Below, piece after piece: positions 45,532 to 53,708 of a DNA stretch of 64,000 nt. Under the pieces are notes generated by a model that did no database searches, was not told the DNA's origin, and saw nothing but the letters and a program-made list of their open reading frames with translations. Every line of letters begins with the position of its first letter. Positions within the stretch are counted from its first letter, which is position 1. The position numbers and the translations under genes were made by a program. Origin of the DNA: Gemmobacter lutimaris (GTDB lineage Bacteria > Pseudomonadota > Alphaproteobacteria > Rhodobacterales > Rhodobacteraceae); contig NZ_QXXQ01000001.1 of assembly GCF_003570715.1 (NCBI RefSeq), positions 496,001 through 560,000 of the forward strand. Direction: 5' to 3'.

Positions 45532-46755
45532 CTATTCCAGAAAATCCTCGGCAGTTGGGATGCGCCCGAAGGCGATCTTGGCGCCGGTATAGGGCACATG
45601 ATGCGGCGGTAGCTGGCCATAGCGCACGGTATCCTGCCCGAAGCGCTGGTTCAGACGATCCACCACCGCGCAAAGCGCGCGCCGGTCCTGCGCCGGGGCG
45701 AACAGATCCGCCGAAACCCCGGCATCCGGCACCAGCCCGCCCAGCGTGACCGAAACCGACAGCGGCCGGTGTGGTGGCAGCGCCGTCCAGTAGCGACCCA
45801 GCACCTCCAGCAGAAAGAAAGTATCCTGTGTGGCGCGGATGTCGCCGCCATGGCCGATATAGCCCGCCGAGGCACATTTGACGCTGAGGTGCAGGCTGCG
45901 GGCATGGAAACCCTCGCGCCGCAGCCGCGCCGCAGCCTTCACCAGCAGGCGCCGCGCCACCAGTCGCGCGCCCTCGGGCGTCTTGTTGCCCGCGGTCAGC
46001 ACCTGACCGTGACCGATCATGCCGCGATGGGTTTCCGGCCAGACCACGGTTTCGCCGCGCAATTCGCGCAGGAACCGTTCGCCCGCCACATTGCCCCAGA
46101 TCGCGCGTGCGCGCTTGGGGTCCAGATGGTAAAGCGTGGGCACATCCGCGACCCCCGCCGCCTCCAGCCGCGCCTTCATCCGCCATGACACGCCAGGCAG
46201 ATCGTCCAGCGCCAGATGCGCCAGCCGGTCGGGCAGCACATGCGGCAACAGCCAGTGCAGTCCGCCCGGCTTTTCCAGCCCGGCCGCGATTTTTGCCAAC
46301 AACCGCGTCGGCGCCAGCCCGACAGAGCAGCGCAAGGCCGGGCTGACCCGGTCCAGCACCGCCTGTTGCAGGTCGCGCCCGATCTGCATGGCCCGCGACA
46401 ATTCCTGCTGCGAGCCGGTCAGAAGGCACGAGCATTCGTCGATCGACCAGACCCGATGGATCGGCAGCACAGTTTCCACGGCTTGCAGGATGGCATGATG
46501 ATAGCGCACGCAGACATCGTGCTTCACCGGGCGAAAGACGATGCCGGGGCAAAGCCTGCGCGCCTCGTCCTGCCGTGTGCCCATGCCGACGCCCCGGCGC
46601 TTGGCGTCGATGCTGGCCGCGATACAGGCCGCGCCCGGTGCATCCGTCGTCAGCACGCCCACCGGGCGCCCCATCAGCGCCGGTTCCTCGGCCTGCGCGA
46701 CCGAGGCGTAGAAGCTGTTCATGTCGAAGAACAGGGTGGAAACGCGCAGCGTCAT
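45532..46755 (-). CDS. Y-family DNA polymerase, SOS-regulated
   Basis: A 407-residue translesion polymerase of the DinB/UmuC (ImpB/MucB/SamB) family. Catalytic acids are Asp11 (LFFDMNSFYASV) and Asp106-Glu107 (SIDECSC), followed by a helix-hairpin-helix-like LPGVSWRMKARLEAAGV and a little-finger domain. It lacks the C-terminal clamp-binding motif typical of E. coli Pol IV as far as seen. The ATG at 46755 is fixed by an SOS box and promoter 33-53 bp upstream; a longer frame would begin upstream of the promoter. It interrupts the mcm-pccA neighbourhood. Confidence 0.87.
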   Translation of the reverse strand: MTLRVSTLFFDMNSFYASVAQAEEPALMGRPVGVLTTDAPGAACIAASIDAKRRGVGMGTRQDEARRLCPGIVFRPVKHDVCVRYHHAILQAVETVLPIHRVWSIDECSCLLTGSQQELSRAMQIGRDLQQAVLDRVSPALRCSVGLAPTRLLAKIAAGLEKPGGLHWLLPHVLPDRLAHLALDDLPGVSWRMKARLEAAGVADVPTLYHLDPKRARAIWGNVAGERFLRELRGETVVWPETHRGMIGHGQVLTAGNKTPEGARLVARRLLVKAAARLRREGFHARSLHLSVKCASAGYIGHGGDIRATQDTFFLLEVLGRYWTALPPHRPLSVSVTLGGLVPDAGVSADLFAPAQDRRALCAVVDRLNQRFGQDTVRYGQLPPHHVPYTGAKIAFGRIPTAEDFLE

Positions 46756-46793
46756 GGCAGGACGACCCGGACAGGAGTTGACGCCCCATTGTA

Positions 46794-46808
46794 GAACAAA
46801 ATGGGAAC
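46794..46808 (-). promoter_or_regulatory. LexA (SOS) box of the Y-family polymerase gene
   Basis: GAAC-AAAATGG-GAAC exactly fits the alphaproteobacterial LexA consensus GAACN7GAAC (GTTCN7GTTC on the coding strand). On the coding strand it abuts TACAAT, a good -10, 33 bp before the ATG, so bound LexA would block the promoter. Confidence 0.85.
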
Positions 46809-46853
46809 TCAATTCCAGCCCGAAGCCGGTATGCCGTGACGCCGCGCGCCACC

Positions 46854-48857
46854 TTATTCGAACTCCATGATCACATCATCGACCTTGAGGCTGGCCCCGG
46901 CGGCGGCGTTGATCTTCTTCACCACGCCCCGGCGTTCAGCCTTGAGGATGTTTTCCATCTTCATCGCCTCGACCGTGGCGAGCGCCTGCCCTTCCTGAAC
47001 TTCCTGCCCTTCCTCGACGCTGATCTTCACCACCAGACCCGGCATCGGGCACAGCAGGAATTTCGAGGTATCCGGCGGCAGTTTTTCCGGCATCAGCAGC
47101 GCCAGATCGTGCTGGCGCGGGCTGCGGACATTGACCTTGAGATCGGCGCCACGCACCCGGATGCGGAAGCCGAGCGGGATCTTGCCGACCTTCAGCACCA
47201 GCGGCTCGCCATCGACCGTCAGTCGGGCCAGCGGCTGCCCCGGCGTCCAGTCGCTTTCGACGCGCATGGCATGGCCGTCCTCGAAAGTCACGGTCGAACC
47301 AGCCTTGTCCGCCGCGATCTGCACCGGGAAAGCCGTGCCTTGCAGGCTGACCACCCAATCGTCACCGACGCGGCGTTCATGGTTGTCCATCGTGCCGGAA
47401 ATCTTGGTCCGGCGGATCTCGGCCACGCGGTTCATCGCCGCCGTCGCCGCCACGACACGGCGCAGCATGGCCTCATCCAGCGTCACCCCGTTGAAACCTT
47501 CGGGATATTCCTCGGCGATGAAAGCGGTGGTGATATTGCCGCTGGTGAAGCGCGGGTGATCCATCACAGCCGAGCAGAACGGCAGGTTATGGCCGATGCC
47601 TTCCACCTCGAACGTGTCCAGCGCCAGCCGCATTTCCTCGATGGCGGCCTCGCGCGTCGGCCCCCAGGAACAGAGCTTGGCGATCATCGGGTCGTAATAC
47701 ATGCTGATCTCGCCGCCTTCAAAGACGCCGGTATCATTGCGCACGATGCCACCGCGCGCGGTTTCGCCCTCGACCGGCGGACGGTAACGGGTCAACCGCC
47801 CGATGGAGGGCAGGAAGTTGCGATAGGGATCTTCGGCATAGAGGCGGCTTTCCATCGCCCAGCCGTTGATCTTCAGGTCTTCCTGCTTGAACGGCAGCGG
47901 CTCGCCATTCGCCACGCGGATCATCTGCTCCACCAGATCGACCCCGGTGATCAGCTCCGTCACCGGATGTTCCACCTGCAAACGGGTGTTCATTTCGAGG
48001 AAATAGAAATTGCGGCTGCCATCCACGATGAACTCGACGGTGCCCGCGCTGGTATAGCCCACGGCCTTCGCCAGCGCGACCGCCTGTTCGCCCATGGCCT
48101 TGCGCGTCGCCTCGTCCAGGAAAGGCGACGGCGCCTCCTCGATCACCTTCTGGTTCCGCCGCTGGATCGAGCATTCGCGCTCGTGCAGGTACACCGCATT
48201 GCCATGCTTGTCGGCCAGCACCTGAATTTCGATGTGGCGCGGCTGGGTCACGAATTTCTCGATGAAGATACGGTCATCGCCAAAGCTGTTGGCGGCCTCG
48301 TTCTTCGAGGATTCAAAGCCCTCGCGCGCCTCCTGATCATTCCACGCGATGCGCATGCCCTTGCCTCCGCCCCCGGCGCTGGCCTTGATCATGACCGGAT
48401 AGCCGATCTGGGCGGAGATCTTCACCGCCTCGTCGGCATCGGCGATCAGGCCCATGTAACCGGGAACAGTATTTACCCCCGCTTCCATGGCGATCTTCTT
48501 CGAGGTGATCTTGTCGCCCATCGCCTCGATCGCCGGGCTGGGGGGGCCGACGAAGACCACGCCTTCCTTTTCCAGCGCGGCGGCGAAATTCATGTTTTCC
48601 GACAGAAAGCCATAGCCCGGATGCACTGCCTCGGCGCCGGTCTGGCGAATGGCATCCATGATCTTGTCGATCACGATATAAGACTGATTGGCGGGAGGCG
48701 GGCCGATATGCACGGCTTCGTCAGCCATCTTCACATGCAGTGCGTTGCGGTCGGCATCCGAATAGACGGCAACCGTCTTGATACCCATCAGCTTGGCGGT
48801 CTTGATCACGCGGCAGGCGATCTCGCCCCGGTTGGCGATCAGGATCTTCTTGAACAT
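46854..48857 (-). CDS. pccA: Propionyl-CoA carboxylase alpha subunit (biotin carboxylase/BCCP)
   Basis: A 667-residue biotin-dependent acyl-CoA carboxylase alpha chain. The biotin carboxylase domain (ILIANRGEIACRVIKTAK to the ATP-grasp GGGGKGMR and EMNTRLQVEHPVTE) is followed by the BT linker domain and a C-terminal biotinyl domain with EAMKMEN, biotin on Lys633. It carboxylates biotin with ATP and bicarbonate for PccB. The ATG at 48857 follows GAAGGAAG. Acetyl-CoA or methylcrotonyl-CoA carboxylase is less likely because pccB, pccR and mcm are close by. Confidence 0.94.
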   Translation of the reverse strand: MFKKILIANRGEIACRVIKTAKLMGIKTVAVYSDADRNALHVKMADEAVHIGPPPANQSYIVIDKIMDAIRQTGAEAVHPGYGFLSENMNFAAALEKEGVVFVGPPSPAIEAMGDKITSKKIAMEAGVNTVPGYMGLIADADEAVKISAQIGYPVMIKASAGGGGKGMRIAWNDQEAREGFESSKNEAANSFGDDRIFIEKFVTQPRHIEIQVLADKHGNAVYLHERECSIQRRNQKVIEEAPSPFLDEATRKAMGEQAVALAKAVGYTSAGTVEFIVDGSRNFYFLEMNTRLQVEHPVTELITGVDLVEQMIRVANGEPLPFKQEDLKINGWAMESRLYAEDPYRNFLPSIGRLTRYRPPVEGETARGGIVRNDTGVFEGGEISMYYDPMIAKLCSWGPTREAAIEEMRLALDTFEVEGIGHNLPFCSAVMDHPRFTSGNITTAFIAEEYPEGFNGVTLDEAMLRRVVAATAAMNRVAEIRRTKISGTMDNHERRVGDDWVVSLQGTAFPVQIAADKAGSTVTFEDGHAMRVESDWTPGQPLARLTVDGEPLVLKVGKIPLGFRIRVRGADLKVNVRSPRQHDLALLMPEKLPPDTSKFLLCPMPGLVVKISVEEGQEVQEGQALATVEAMKMENILKAERRGVVKKINAAAGASLKVDDVIMEFE

Positions 48858-48905
48858 TCGGCTTCCTTCCCTCAACGGCACGCGGGCCAGCGTGCGCGAC
48901 AGCCC

Positions 48906-48944
48906 AAAAACGAAGGGCCAGCCGGGGGATACCCCGACTGGCCC
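48906..48944 (-). terminator. Terminator of the glycine-zipper lipoprotein gene
   Basis: On the minus strand a 13-bp stem (GGGCCAGTCGGGG/CCCCGGCTGGCCC, one G-U) with loop TATC, then TTCGTTTTT. It lies 40 bases past the stop at 48984 and before pccA. Confidence 0.85.
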
Positions 48945-48983
48945 ATGGTGACAGGTTCAGACGCCGCGAAAGCGGCGGTCAGA

Positions 48984-49241
48984 TCAATAGCAGGGCGGCA
49001 ACCCGGCAAGGCCGCAGGACGCACCCCCGGCCAGCGCGCCAAGCGCGGCCCCGGCGACCATGTTCTCGTCGGTCGCATCGGCAACGGCTGCACCAAGAAC
49101 GGCGCCGGCGACGGCGCGGCCACCCTGGGTTTGCAGCGGGTTGGACGGCTGACCGTAATAGCCATTCGACGGCTGCGATTGCACGCAGCCTGCAACGGCC
49201 AGAACCAGCGCGCCGCTGGCGAGAAGGGAAGTGATACGCAT
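48984..49241 (-). CDS. Small glycine-zipper lipoprotein
   Basis: An 85-residue lipoprotein: signal peptide with lipobox AVAGC (Cys19), a Gln/Asn/Tyr-rich linker and a glycine-zipper-like AVAGAVLGAAVADATDENMVAGAALGALAGGASCG. Such short Gly-zipper lipoproteins insert in or associate with the outer membrane; function unknown. Two further Cys near the C-terminus may form a disulfide. It has its own terminator, so it is expressed separately from pccA. Confidence 0.85.
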   Translation of the reverse strand: MRITSLLASGALVLAVAGCVQSQPSNGYYGQPSNPLQTQGGRAVAGAVLGAAVADATDENMVAGAALGALAGGASCGLAGLPPCY

Positions 49242-49578
49242 GTTGCTCGGCCTCCTTGAGCCCTCTTGTTATGGCTCAAGTCTAGCGCAACGGCATGCCG
49301 CCACCAGCAGGGAAATGCAGGGGGAAAGGCACCACCGGCAAGGCCTTGCCGATGTCCGGCGACATAAAAAGACCGTCCGTCCCGCTTGGGGACGGACGGC
49401 CGAGATAGGGAAGGGTCGCAATCCTGGCAAGACGCCCGGTTACCGGCATGGCAGGGGATGGCCACGCCGACGGACCGAAGATGCGGCAGCCCATGGCGCG
49501 AGGCAAAGGCAAATGCGGACGCCGCCGCAGGTTGCGCGGAGATTTGCCGGAAAACCATGGGGTTGCGCGGAAACATGC
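49242..49578. other. Gene-free stretch with a terminator
   Basis: 337 bp between the lipoprotein gene and the next minus-strand gene. Apart from the terminator at 49366-49399 and the presumed lipoprotein promoter next to 49242, I see no coding bias, tRNA or recognisable RNA. The segment 49400-49578 would be transcribed as a 3' UTR of the hypothetical gene. Confidence 0.5.
49366..49399 (-). terminator. Strong terminator 180 bp downstream of a hypothetical gene
   Basis: On the minus strand: CCGTCCGTCCC-CAAGC-GGGACGGACGG, an 11-bp perfect stem, followed by TCTTTTT. The nearest upstream gene ends at 49579, which leaves a long 3' UTR that could be a processed small RNA. Confidence 0.85.
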
Positions 49579-49974
49579 TCAGTCGTCCTCTTCGTCCCAG
49601 TCATCGGGGTCGAAGGCGGGCGCATCTTCGGCAAAGATCTCGGGGAAGGAGGCCTGCGCGCGCTGCACGTCGATCCGCAAAAGCGCCTCGTAAGAAGCCG
49701 GATCGAACGGATCTTCCGCCGCGACGACCTCGCGCCCGAACAGCCAGCTCAGCCGCCCGGCGTCCAGATTGCCGCGTTCAAAGGGTTCCTCGCCGAAATA
49801 GCCCCAGAGGGCCGCCATGAAGGCGCTGTCCGCCGCCCGGTCAAGGTTCTTGCGGTCCTTGAACCGCTCGCGCCGGATGATCTTGGTCGCGCCTTCCTTC
49901 ATATTGGCGCGGCGGATGGTGAACTGAAAGTCCGTTCCGGTCATGCGACCGGGAAAACCACGATGTTTCAGCAT
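49579..49974 (-). CDS. Conserved-looking hypothetical protein with acidic tail
   Basis: A 131-residue cytosolic protein: a basic N-terminal half (EGATKIIRRERFKDRKNLDRA) and a strongly acidic C-terminus (FDPDDWDEEDD). The middle (AFMAALWGYFGEEPFERGNLDAGRLSWLFGRE) looks folded. No family recognised. The start at 49974 is supported by GGAGG 7 bases upstream; internal ATGs at 49944 and 49902 lack one. Downstream of a small lipoprotein gene. Confidence 0.72.
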   Translation of the reverse strand: MLKHRGFPGRMTGTDFQFTIRRANMKEGATKIIRRERFKDRKNLDRAADSAFMAALWGYFGEEPFERGNLDAGRLSWLFGREVVAAEDPFDPASYEALLRIDVQRAQASFPEIFAEDAPAFDPDDWDEEDD

Positions 49975-49989
49975 GTTGCGCCTCCCAGA

Positions 49990-50035
49990 CCGGGGGCGCG
50001 GAAGGGGGCGGGCCGCTGCCCGCCCCGCGCCGGGG
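49990..50035. repeat. GC-rich hairpin between two minus-strand genes
   Basis: An inner perfect 9-bp stem GGGGCGGGC/GCCCGCCCC (50005-50013, 50018-50026) is flanked by CGCGG/CCGCG and G-run/C-run pairing. No U-tract follows, so it may be an attenuator or leader structure of the downstream gene, 3 bases past the small lipoprotein stop. Confidence 0.5.
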
Positions 50036-50037
50036 TC

Positions 50038-50178
50038 TTACTTGTATTTCCCGGTATAGACCGGCTCAGTCGTAAGCTGGGGCTCGTCCACATAGACGAC
50101 TTCTTCCTGCTTGCCAGCGCAGGCCGCGACGAAGGCGACAGTGCACAGGGCAAAAACGATACGGACAGTGCTCGACAT
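50038..50178 (-). CDS. 46-residue lipoprotein
   Basis: A short gene with a convincing signal peptide (STVRIVFALCTVAFVAAC), lipobox VAAC with Cys20 lipidated, and a 26-residue acidic, Tyr-containing tail ending TGKYK. GGAGAAGAGG precedes the ATG. Codons are GC-rich at third positions like the neighbours. After processing only about 27 residues remain. No known function. Confidence 0.8.
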   Translation of the reverse strand: MSSTVRIVFALCTVAFVAACAGKQEEVVYVDEPQLTTEPVYTGKYK

Positions 50179-50389
50179 CCTCTTCTCCATTCTTGCGGGG
50201 CGACCATCTGGGAGGATTCCGCAGCGGCCCCCCGGTACGGGGTTGGAAACGCAGCTTCGCGTTTCCCCGCAATCATAGCCTGTTCAGAAGGCGCAAGACA
50301 TCCGCGCGCCGCGAAAGCGGGCTGCTGTGACCGGGCTACATCATTCCGGGCAACGAATGAAGAACGCATCGCAAGATGTTGTATATACA

Positions 50390-50797
50390 TCAATACATCT
50401 CCCAGATGCAGGCCCCGTCACGGATCGTGAAGGCTTCGAAGAACTGCGTCGCCTCCGGCGCGGTTTCGCCGAAGGGCACATTCATGTCGGAAAGCGAGAT
50501 GATGACCTGCTGCGGCACCGGCCCGAAATCAGAAATGCGGGGCAGTGCAAAACTCTCGCACAGCGCCTGCATGTCGGTGGTGGCAGTATCGACATCCACA
50601 CTGCCCCCCGCGCGCGCGATCTGCGGCGCCAGAAAGCGGAATCGCAGGGTCAGCCCATCGGGGCCCATCTCGTTCCAGATCACATCAAGCAGCGTCACCG
50701 GCTGCCCCGAGGGCACGGCGATAGGGCTGGCATCGCCCACCAGAACCACGGCGGGCGATACCTGCAATCCCGGCGTGCGGCTGTCAGGCAACGTCAT
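50390..50797 (-). CDS. Hypothetical protein, possibly DUF6497
   Basis: A 135-residue protein resembling a family in Rhodobacterales often labelled DUF6497 and sometimes misnamed acetolactate synthase; this identification is from memory and moderate. Features: VPSGQPVTLLDVIWNEMGPDGLTLRFRFLAP and DFGPVPQQVIISLSDMNVPFGE. No signal peptide at this start. The ATG overlaps the stop of the methyltransferase-like gene (ATGA). Confidence 0.65.
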   Translation of the reverse strand: MTLPDSRTPGLQVSPAVVLVGDASPIAVPSGQPVTLLDVIWNEMGPDGLTLRFRFLAPQIARAGGSVDVDTATTDMQALCESFALPRISDFGPVPQQVIISLSDMNVPFGETAPEATQFFEAFTIRDGACIWEMY

Positions 50798-51555
50798 TCC
50801 GCCTTCCCCTTCCGCAACAGGACGCGATGGTATTTCTGCGTTTCCGCAAGGGTTTCCACCTCACCAAATGCGGCAAGCTGAGCGCGCTGCACCTCGGCGC
50901 GCCCGGTGCGCAGATCAAACAACGCCGCACCGCCGGGGGCCAGGGCCTTGTCCAGAAACGGCAAATAGGGGTCCAGCGGATAGTGGAACCCGCAGGACAG
51001 GAAAGAGGCGGCACAATCGACGGGCCCGGCATCTTCCGGCGCCGTTTCGCGCGGGTTCAGCAAGGCAATCCGGCCGCCGTCGATACCGTTCGCTTCCAGC
51101 ACCGCGCGGGCCGTGGCAAGGCTGGAATAGGCCGCGCCCTCTTTCGCAAAGCCAAACTGACGGCGTTCATTGCTTTCCAGATCAATCAGCAGCAGGTCGC
51201 AGCCGGTGTCCCGCGCCAGAAACAGATCGAACAGCGCATAGCCGCAGCCGATGTCGGCAAAGCGCTTCGGCGCGAGTTTTTGCAAAACCGGCGCAAGCAA
51301 ACTGTATTCTGCAAATATCACCCCCGCCGCGCGATAGGCGATCTCTGCCCCCAGCGTATCAGCCGCCTCGGTGATCGGCCCCTCGTCACCGGCATTCCAA
51401 GCCTTGATCACCCGGCCACTGCGGGGCCAGTCAAACAGCACCTCGGAACGTTGCAGGATCAGATTGACAAGATCCTGCTGCCCGAAAGCAGACAGATCCA
51501 GCGCCCGGACTTCCGGTCGCTGTGCCTCTGCCTCTATGTCGATCTCACGCTGCAT
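50794..51555 (-). CDS. Class I methyltransferase-like protein
   Basis: A 253-residue protein with a recognisable Rossmann methyltransferase core: motif I FADIGCGYALFDLFLARD, the acidic end of strand 2 in LLLIDLE, and a motif IV-like CAASFLSCGFHYPLDPYLPF. Possibly a sugar- or small-molecule O-methyltransferase type (compare TIGR04371), but this is uncertain. It lies just downstream of pccB on the same strand (19 bp), so it may be co-transcribed with it. Confidence 0.75.
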   Translation of the reverse strand: MQREIDIEAEAQRPEVRALDLSAFGQQDLVNLILQRSEVLFDWPRSGRVIKAWNAGDEGPITEAADTLGAEIAYRAAGVIFAEYSLLAPVLQKLAPKRFADIGCGYALFDLFLARDTGCDLLLIDLESNERRQFGFAKEGAAYSSLATARAVLEANGIDGGRIALLNPRETAPEDAGPVDCAASFLSCGFHYPLDPYLPFLDKALAPGGAALFDLRTGRAEVQRAQLAAFGEVETLAETQKYHRVLLRKGKAE

Positions 51556-51574
51556 GACACCCCCTTACTTGTGG

Positions 51575-53107
51575 TTACAGGGGGATGTTATCGTGCTTCT
51601 TCCACGGGTTTGCCAGTTTCTTGCCGCGCAGAGAGGCAAAGGCCCGCGCCACACGCCGGCGTGTCGAATGCGGCATGATCACCTCGTCGATGAAACCACG
51701 CTCGGCCGCGACGAAGGGATTGGCGAAACGATCCTCGTAATCCTTGGTCCGCGCCGCGATCTTGTCCTTGTCGCCCAGCTCGCTGCGATAGAGAATCTCG
51801 GTCGCGCCCTTGGCGCCCATCACCGCGATTTCCGCCGTGGGCCAGGCATAGTTGAAATCGCCGCGCAGGTGTTTCGAGGCCATCACATCATAGGCCCCGC
51901 CATAGGCCTTGCGCGTGATCACCGTGACCTTCGGCACCGTCGCCTCGCCATAGGCGAACAGCAGCTTCGCGCCATGCTTGATGACGCCGCCATATTCCTG
52001 GCCGGTGCCCGGCAGGAAGCCGGGCACATCCACCAGCGTCAGGATCGGGATCTCGAACGCATCGCAGAAGCGCACGAAACGCGCCGCCTTGCGGCTGGAG
52101 TCGATGTCCAGACAGCCTGCCAGAACCATCGGCTGATTGGCAACCACACCCACAGTCTGCCCCTCGATACGGACAAAGCCGGTGATGATATTTGCCGCGT
52201 AATCCTTTTGAATCTCGTAGAAATCGCCTTCATCCGCGATTTTCTGGATCAGCTCTTTCATGTCGTAGGGCTGGTTCGGATTGTCGGGGATCAGCGTATC
52301 AAGGCTGTTTTCCACCCGCGACGGATCATCGAAGAACGGGCGCACCGGCGCCTTTTCGCGGTTGTTGAGCGGCAGGAAATCGACCAGACGCCGCACTTCG
52401 GCCAGCGCCTCGACATCGTTTTCAAACGCGCCATCAACCACACCGGATTTCTTGGCATGGGTCGAGGCACCACCCAGTTCCTCGGCGGTCACCACCTCGT
52501 TGGTCACCGTTTTCACCACATCCGGGCCGGTCACGAACATGTAGGAGGTGTCTTTCACCATGAAGATGAAGTCGGTCATCGCAGGGCTGTAGACCGCGCC
52601 GCCGGCGCAAGGACCCATGATGACGCTGATCTGCGGCACTACGCCCGAGGCCATGATATTGCGCTGGAATACTTCTGCATAACCGGCCAGAGAGGCCACG
52701 CCTTCCTGAATGCGGGCCCCGCCCGAATCGTTCAGCCCGATCACCGGGGCGCCATTCTGCACCGCCATATCCATGATCTTGCAGATCTTTTGCGCATGGG
52801 TTTCCGAAAGCGAGCCGCCGAAGACCGTGAAATCCTGCGAAAACACATAGACCTGACGACCGTTGACCGTGCCCCAGCCGGTGACCACGCCATCCCCTGC
52901 GGGACGGTCGGCTTCCATACCGAAATCGGTGCAGCGGTGACGGACAAACATGTCGAATTCCTCGAACGAGCCTTCGTCCAGCAGAAGTTCGATCCGTTCG
53001 CGCGCGGTCAGCTTGCCCTTGGCATGCTGCGCCTCGACCCGGCGGGCCCCACCCCCGGCACGCGCAGCATCACGGCGGGTTTCAAGCTCTTGCAGGATGT
53101 CTTTCAT
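51575..53107 (-). CDS. pccB: Propionyl-CoA carboxylase beta subunit
   Basis: A 510-residue carboxyltransferase that moves CO2 from biotin on PccA to propionyl-CoA. The N-terminal half has the crotonase-like fold with [20 protein letters not shown] and [17 protein letters not shown]; the C-terminal half has [10 protein letters not shown]-type text ([17 protein letters not shown]) and [15 protein letters not shown]. The start at 53107 follows GGGGAGAGG. The 180-bp region upstream holds TTTGCAAA octamers, likely bound by PccR. Confidence 0.96.
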   Translation of the reverse strand: MKDILQELETRRDAARAGGGARRVEAQHAKGKLTARERIELLLDEGSFEEFDMFVRHRCTDFGMEADRPAGDGVVTGWGTVNGRQVYVFSQDFTVFGGSLSETHAQKICKIMDMAVQNGAPVIGLNDSGGARIQEGVASLAGYAEVFQRNIMASGVVPQISVIMGPCAGGAVYSPAMTDFIFMVKDTSYMFVTGPDVVKTVTNEVVTAEELGGASTHAKKSGVVDGAFENDVEALAEVRRLVDFLPLNNREKAPVRPFFDDPSRVENSLDTLIPDNPNQPYDMKELIQKIADEGDFYEIQKDYAANIITGFVRIEGQTVGVVANQPMVLAGCLDIDSSRKAARFVRFCDAFEIPILTLVDVPGFLPGTGQEYGGVIKHGAKLLFAYGEATVPKVTVITRKAYGGAYDVMASKHLRGDFNYAWPTAEIAVMGAKGATEILYRSELGDKDKIAARTKDYEDRFANPFVAAERGFIDEVIMPHSTRRRVARAFASLRGKKLANPWKKHDNIPL

Positions 53108-53172
53108 GGCGGTCCTCTCCCCGGGAATCGGCTGCAACATAAGCTTGCGTGACAGTTGCGTGAAACGAAATT

Positions 53173-53219
53173 GCGAAAATTTGCAAAATATTGGCAAGCA
53201 TAGAACTGCAAATTGCAAA
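53173..53219. promoter_or_regulatory. Cluster of PccR-like octamers upstream of pccB
   Basis: One exact TTTGCAAA (53180-53187) and near copies ACTGCAAA (53205-53212) and ATTGCAAA (53212-53219), plus TTGCGAA and TTGGCAAG variants between, in a markedly AT-rich stretch between pccB and the divergent DMT gene. TTTGCAAA repeats are the motif reported for Rhodobacter PccR. Which copies are bound cannot be told. Confidence 0.65.
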
Positions 53220-53286
53220 CTCGCATCATCTTCCCGCCCGAGACCAAATCGCGTATGACCGGCCATCCCCTTTTCGGAGCCCGCCC

Positions 53287-53637
53287 ATGCCCGCCCTGCC
53301 CGTCCCGCTTGTGACCATCGGCCTGCTTGTCGCCTCGAATGTCTTCATGACCTTCGCATGGTATGGCCATCTGAAGTTCAAGGATGCGGCAATGCCAACG
53401 GTCATCCTTGTCTCATGGGGAATCGCGCTCTTTGAATACATGCTGATGGTGCCTGCCAACCGCATTGGATACGGCCACTTTTCCGCGGCAGAGCTGAAGA
53501 CGATTCAAGAGGTGGTCACGCTGGTCATCTTCGGCATCTTCTCGACCCTGTTCCTGAAGGAACCCTTGAGCTGGAACCACTTCGTAGGATTTTCCCTGAT
53601 CGCAGGCGGGGCCTTCTTCATCTTCCACCGCTGGTAA
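53287..53637 (+). CDS. DMT-family small membrane protein (DUF486)
   Basis: A 116-residue membrane protein with four predicted helices, matching the DUF486/DMT family: [11 protein letters not shown] near the first helix and a final [16 protein letters not shown]. Transport substrate unknown. It is divergent from pccB and shares its control region, so PccR could affect it too. Confidence 0.85.
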   Translation: MPALPVPLVTIGLLVASNVFMTFAWYGHLKFKDAAMPTVILVSWGIALFEYMLMVPANRIGYGHFSAAELKTIQEVVTLVIFGIFSTLFLKEPLSWNHFVGFSLIAGGAFFIFHRW

Positions 53638-53708
53638 CAGGCCCGTCGCACAGCGGCCTGTGCATTCTTGCGATGGACAGCGCCGTCCCGCGCGCGTAGC
53701 CCTTGCAT

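Noticed and set aside
43504-45612. A 702-codon plus-strand open frame opposite mcm
   Set aside because: Antisense shadow of methylmalonyl-CoA mutase.
45532-46755. ImuB of an imuA-imuB-dnaE2 mutasome
   Set aside because: The catalytic Asp and Asp-Glu acids are present, whereas ImuB proteins lack them, and no imuA or dnaE2 lies next to it.
46836-49259. An 807-codon plus-strand open frame opposite pccA
   Set aside because: Shadow of pccA; it crosses two terminators and the lipoprotein gene and has no family resemblance.
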